DNA from: JAICLL01 sp035252155
GTDB taxonomy: Bacteria > Planctomycetota > Planctomycetia > Pirellulales > JAICIG01
Reading direction: 5' to 3'
Assembly: GCA_035252155.1 (NCBI GenBank)
Contig: DATFDL010000122.1
Coordinates: 1 to 5,783, forward strand
DNA length: 5,783 bases
Shown: positions 4,624-5,783 of the stretch, piece after piece
Layout: each line of letters begins with the position of its first letter
Numbering within the stretch: the stretch's first letter is position 1
Translations under genes and position numbers: made by a program
Notes under the pieces: model-generated
What the model was told of the DNA's origin: nothing
Database searches by the model: none
The model's input: the letters and a program-made list of their open reading frames with translations, nothing else

Positions 4624-5730
4624 TTACTGCGGCACGTCGCCGTCGTCGTAGGGCATGCGCTCTTCGGCGGTGACCAGCCTGCGCAGCACGCGCGGGTCGA
4701 TGCGTTGATGAATGAACGTGACCGACCCGTCGCACATCAAGACGCTGGCCCCCAGCGGATGCCAGCTCCAGAGCTCTTCGTTGGGACCGCAATTGGACTG
4801 GCTCCATGGGCAATTCGGAGGTCCGCCCAGCGGCAACGAATTGCCGTTGATCGGCGGCAGCAGGTTTTGGGCGGTGCTATTGCCTTGCCCCGAGACCCCG
4901 CCGGCGCTGGCCGGCTCGGCCCAGCGGTTCATCGCCCGGTGCCCGCTGGGAGTGGGCGATTCGCCCGCGGGCAACCCGCCCGAAGCCACCGAATGGGCGA
5001 GGCACCATTGGGCGTAGGTCACCAGGCTCGCTCCGTTCCAGATCGGCGCACTTGCGCCGCTGAAGATCGGATCGGCATAGGGAGAGACCATGTTGGGCGA
5101 ATCGCCTTCCCAATTTCGGCCCGCGTCTTCGGCGATGGCGATGGTCCGGCTCAGGCCGTCGACGATCCGAGCGACGGGCGTGCCGCCGAGCTGCAACGCG
5201 CCGTTGGCCCGCTTCTGCGGATTGCGAACGCCCGTTTGCGGATCGATGTCGGTAAACACCGTCGGCATGTAATCGGTGGTTCCGTAGCCGTCGGGATCTG
5301 CCTGCCGCACCGCGCTGCTGGGACACAGAAAGCTCCGCATGACCGTTTTGGCCGCCCATTGATTGCCGGGCCAAGCGGCGTCGTTGTAGGCCAAGGCGGG
5401 ATTGAACTGCGCCGCTAAATACGACTCTTCCAGATAGGTGACCACGTGAGTGAACGTCGATTGCAGCTCGAACACGGTGGCGGGGGGAATGACGGAGTAG
5501 TCGGTGCCTTCGCCGCCCGGCGGCAAGCGGGCGTTGGCTTGCTCGAAGTGCAACATGCCCGCGCCCACCTGCCTGAGATTGTTGGCGCAATTAGCTCGTC
5601 GGCTCGATTCACGGGCCGCCTGCACCGCCGGCAGCACGAGCGCTAACAACAGTCCTACGATTGAAATGACCACCAACAGTTCGATCAGGCTTAGGCCGGT
5701 GCGTGCGGCGCGGTGCTTTGCGTCCATCAT
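4624..5730 (-). CDS. DUF1559 protein with prepilin-like N-terminal signal
   Basis: Predicted 368-residue protein of the DUF1559 (SBP_bac_10-associated) family, greatly expanded in planctomycetes. Its members look like type IV pilins or type II secretion pseudopilins at the N-terminus; their exact role is unsettled. A short basic leader ends in Gly12, the expected prepilin peptidase site. It is followed by LSLIELLVVISIVGLLLALV, with the conserved Glu at position +5, forming the hydrophobic assembly helix. The family block PAVQAARESSRRANCANNLRQVG (34-56, written here with its positions) and LPPGG (69-73) follow. Near the C-terminus are SWHPLGASVLMCDGSV (322-337) and a closing HQRIDPRVLRRL segment, the usual DUF1559 tail. 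Two adjacent ATGs exist; the one at 5730 has AAGGAG 9 nt upstream, and the one at 5727 would remove a single residue. A GTG further upstream (5781) lies in a repeat and is rejected. The gap to the next gene is long, so this is probably a separate transcription unit. Confidence 0.96.
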   Translation of the reverse strand: MMDAKHRAARTGLSLIELLVVISIVGLLLALVLPAVQAARESSRRANCANNLRQVGAGMLHFEQANARLPPGGEGTDYSVIPPATVFELQSTFTHVVTYLEESYLAAQFNPALAYNDAAWPGNQWAAKTVMRSFLCPSSAVRQADPDGYGTTDYMPTVFTDIDPQTGVRNPQKRANGALQLGGTPVARIVDGLSRTIAIAEDAGRNWEGDSPNMVSPYADPIFSGASAPIWNGASLVTYAQWCLAHSVASGGLPAGESPTPSGHRAMNRWAEPASAGGVSGQGNSTAQNLLPPINGNSLPLGGPPNCPWSQSNCGPNEELWSWHPLGASVLMCDGSVTFIHQRIDPRVLRRLVTAEERMPYDDGDVPQ

Positions 5731-5739
5731 GGTGATGAT

Positions 5740-5745
5740 CTCCTT
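5740..5745 (-). promoter_or_regulatory. Ribosome binding site of the DUF1559 gene
   Basis: Read on the minus strand this is AAGGAG, a full Shine-Dalgarno sequence 9 nt before the ATG at 5730. It excludes the longer frame starting at GTG 5781. Confidence 0.85.
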
Positions 5746-5753
5746 GAGCGTGT

Positions 5754-5783
5754 AGGGTGGGCCGAGTGAAACGAGTCCCACCA
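5754..5783. repeat. Palindromic repeat at the window edge
   Basis: GGTGGG (5756-5761) and CCCACC (5777-5782) are exact complements around a 15-nt centre. The form TAGGGTGGG followed by CCCACC resembles a short interspersed palindrome common between genes in several bacterial genomes. It lies in the leader of the DUF1559 gene and may continue beyond the window. Only one copy is present here, so its repeat nature is inferred from memory of similar elements. Confidence 0.5.

Noticed and set aside
4022..4651. Open frame of 209 codons on the + strand across the intergenic gap
   Set aside because: It overlaps the SGNH-like gene antisense, has no recognisable domain or ribosome binding site, and its intergenic part is explained by palindromes and GC-rich sequence.
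5731..5781. N-terminal extension of the DUF1559 protein from GTG 5781
   Set aside because: It starts in a palindromic repeat and would place residues ahead of a normal short prepilin leader; a strong AAGGAG precedes the ATG at 5730.

Overview
The window looks like chromosome from a GC-rich planctomycete, most likely a Pirellulales-type lineage. This rests on gene content: a Tat-exported Gfo/Idh/MocA-family oxidoreductase, a DUF1559 protein with a type IV prepilin-like N-terminus, and many palindromic intergenic repeats. The first two families are strongly expanded in planctomycetes. The taxonomic call is inference, because no rRNA or marker gene is present.

Layout. Positions 1-176 are a leader with one short inverted repeat. 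Positions 177-1484 (+) encode the secreted oxidoreductase, whose stop codon lies inside a 22-bp repeat. Three genes follow on the minus strand, listed here in transcription order. A DUF1559 prepilin-like protein occupies 5730-4624. A membrane-anchored SGNH-hydrolase-like protein occupies 4269-3166. A polytopic membrane protein resembling GT-C glycosyltransferases occupies 3065-1509. The 354-bp gap at 4270-4623 holds no convincing gene. It holds a perfect 22-bp palindrome, a compact multi-hairpin element and a possible promoter. The gap between the last two minus-strand genes is filled by a tandem repeat array.

How the genes might work together. The SGNH-like and GT-C-like genes are adjacent and co-oriented and could be one transcript acting on cell-surface glycans or lipid-linked sugars. 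That role is inferred from family and neighbourhood only. The oxidoreductase and the DUF1559 gene look like independent units.

The most unusual aspect is the 22-bp repeat, which is GTAG followed by the near-palindromic core AACGGAATTCATTCCGTT. There are four good copies, one single-mismatch copy included among them at 3110-3131, plus one degenerate copy beyond these with the same spacing and the pair at 1481-1547; in total five good copies and one degenerate one. Copies sit at both ends of the membrane-protein gene in opposite orientations. They provide the stop codon of the oxidoreductase, encode the last residues of the membrane protein, and carry its candidate start codons. I see no transposase, CRISPR array, tRNA or rRNA. 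No complete undescribed system can be claimed from this window; the repeat and gene-end relationship is the best lead.
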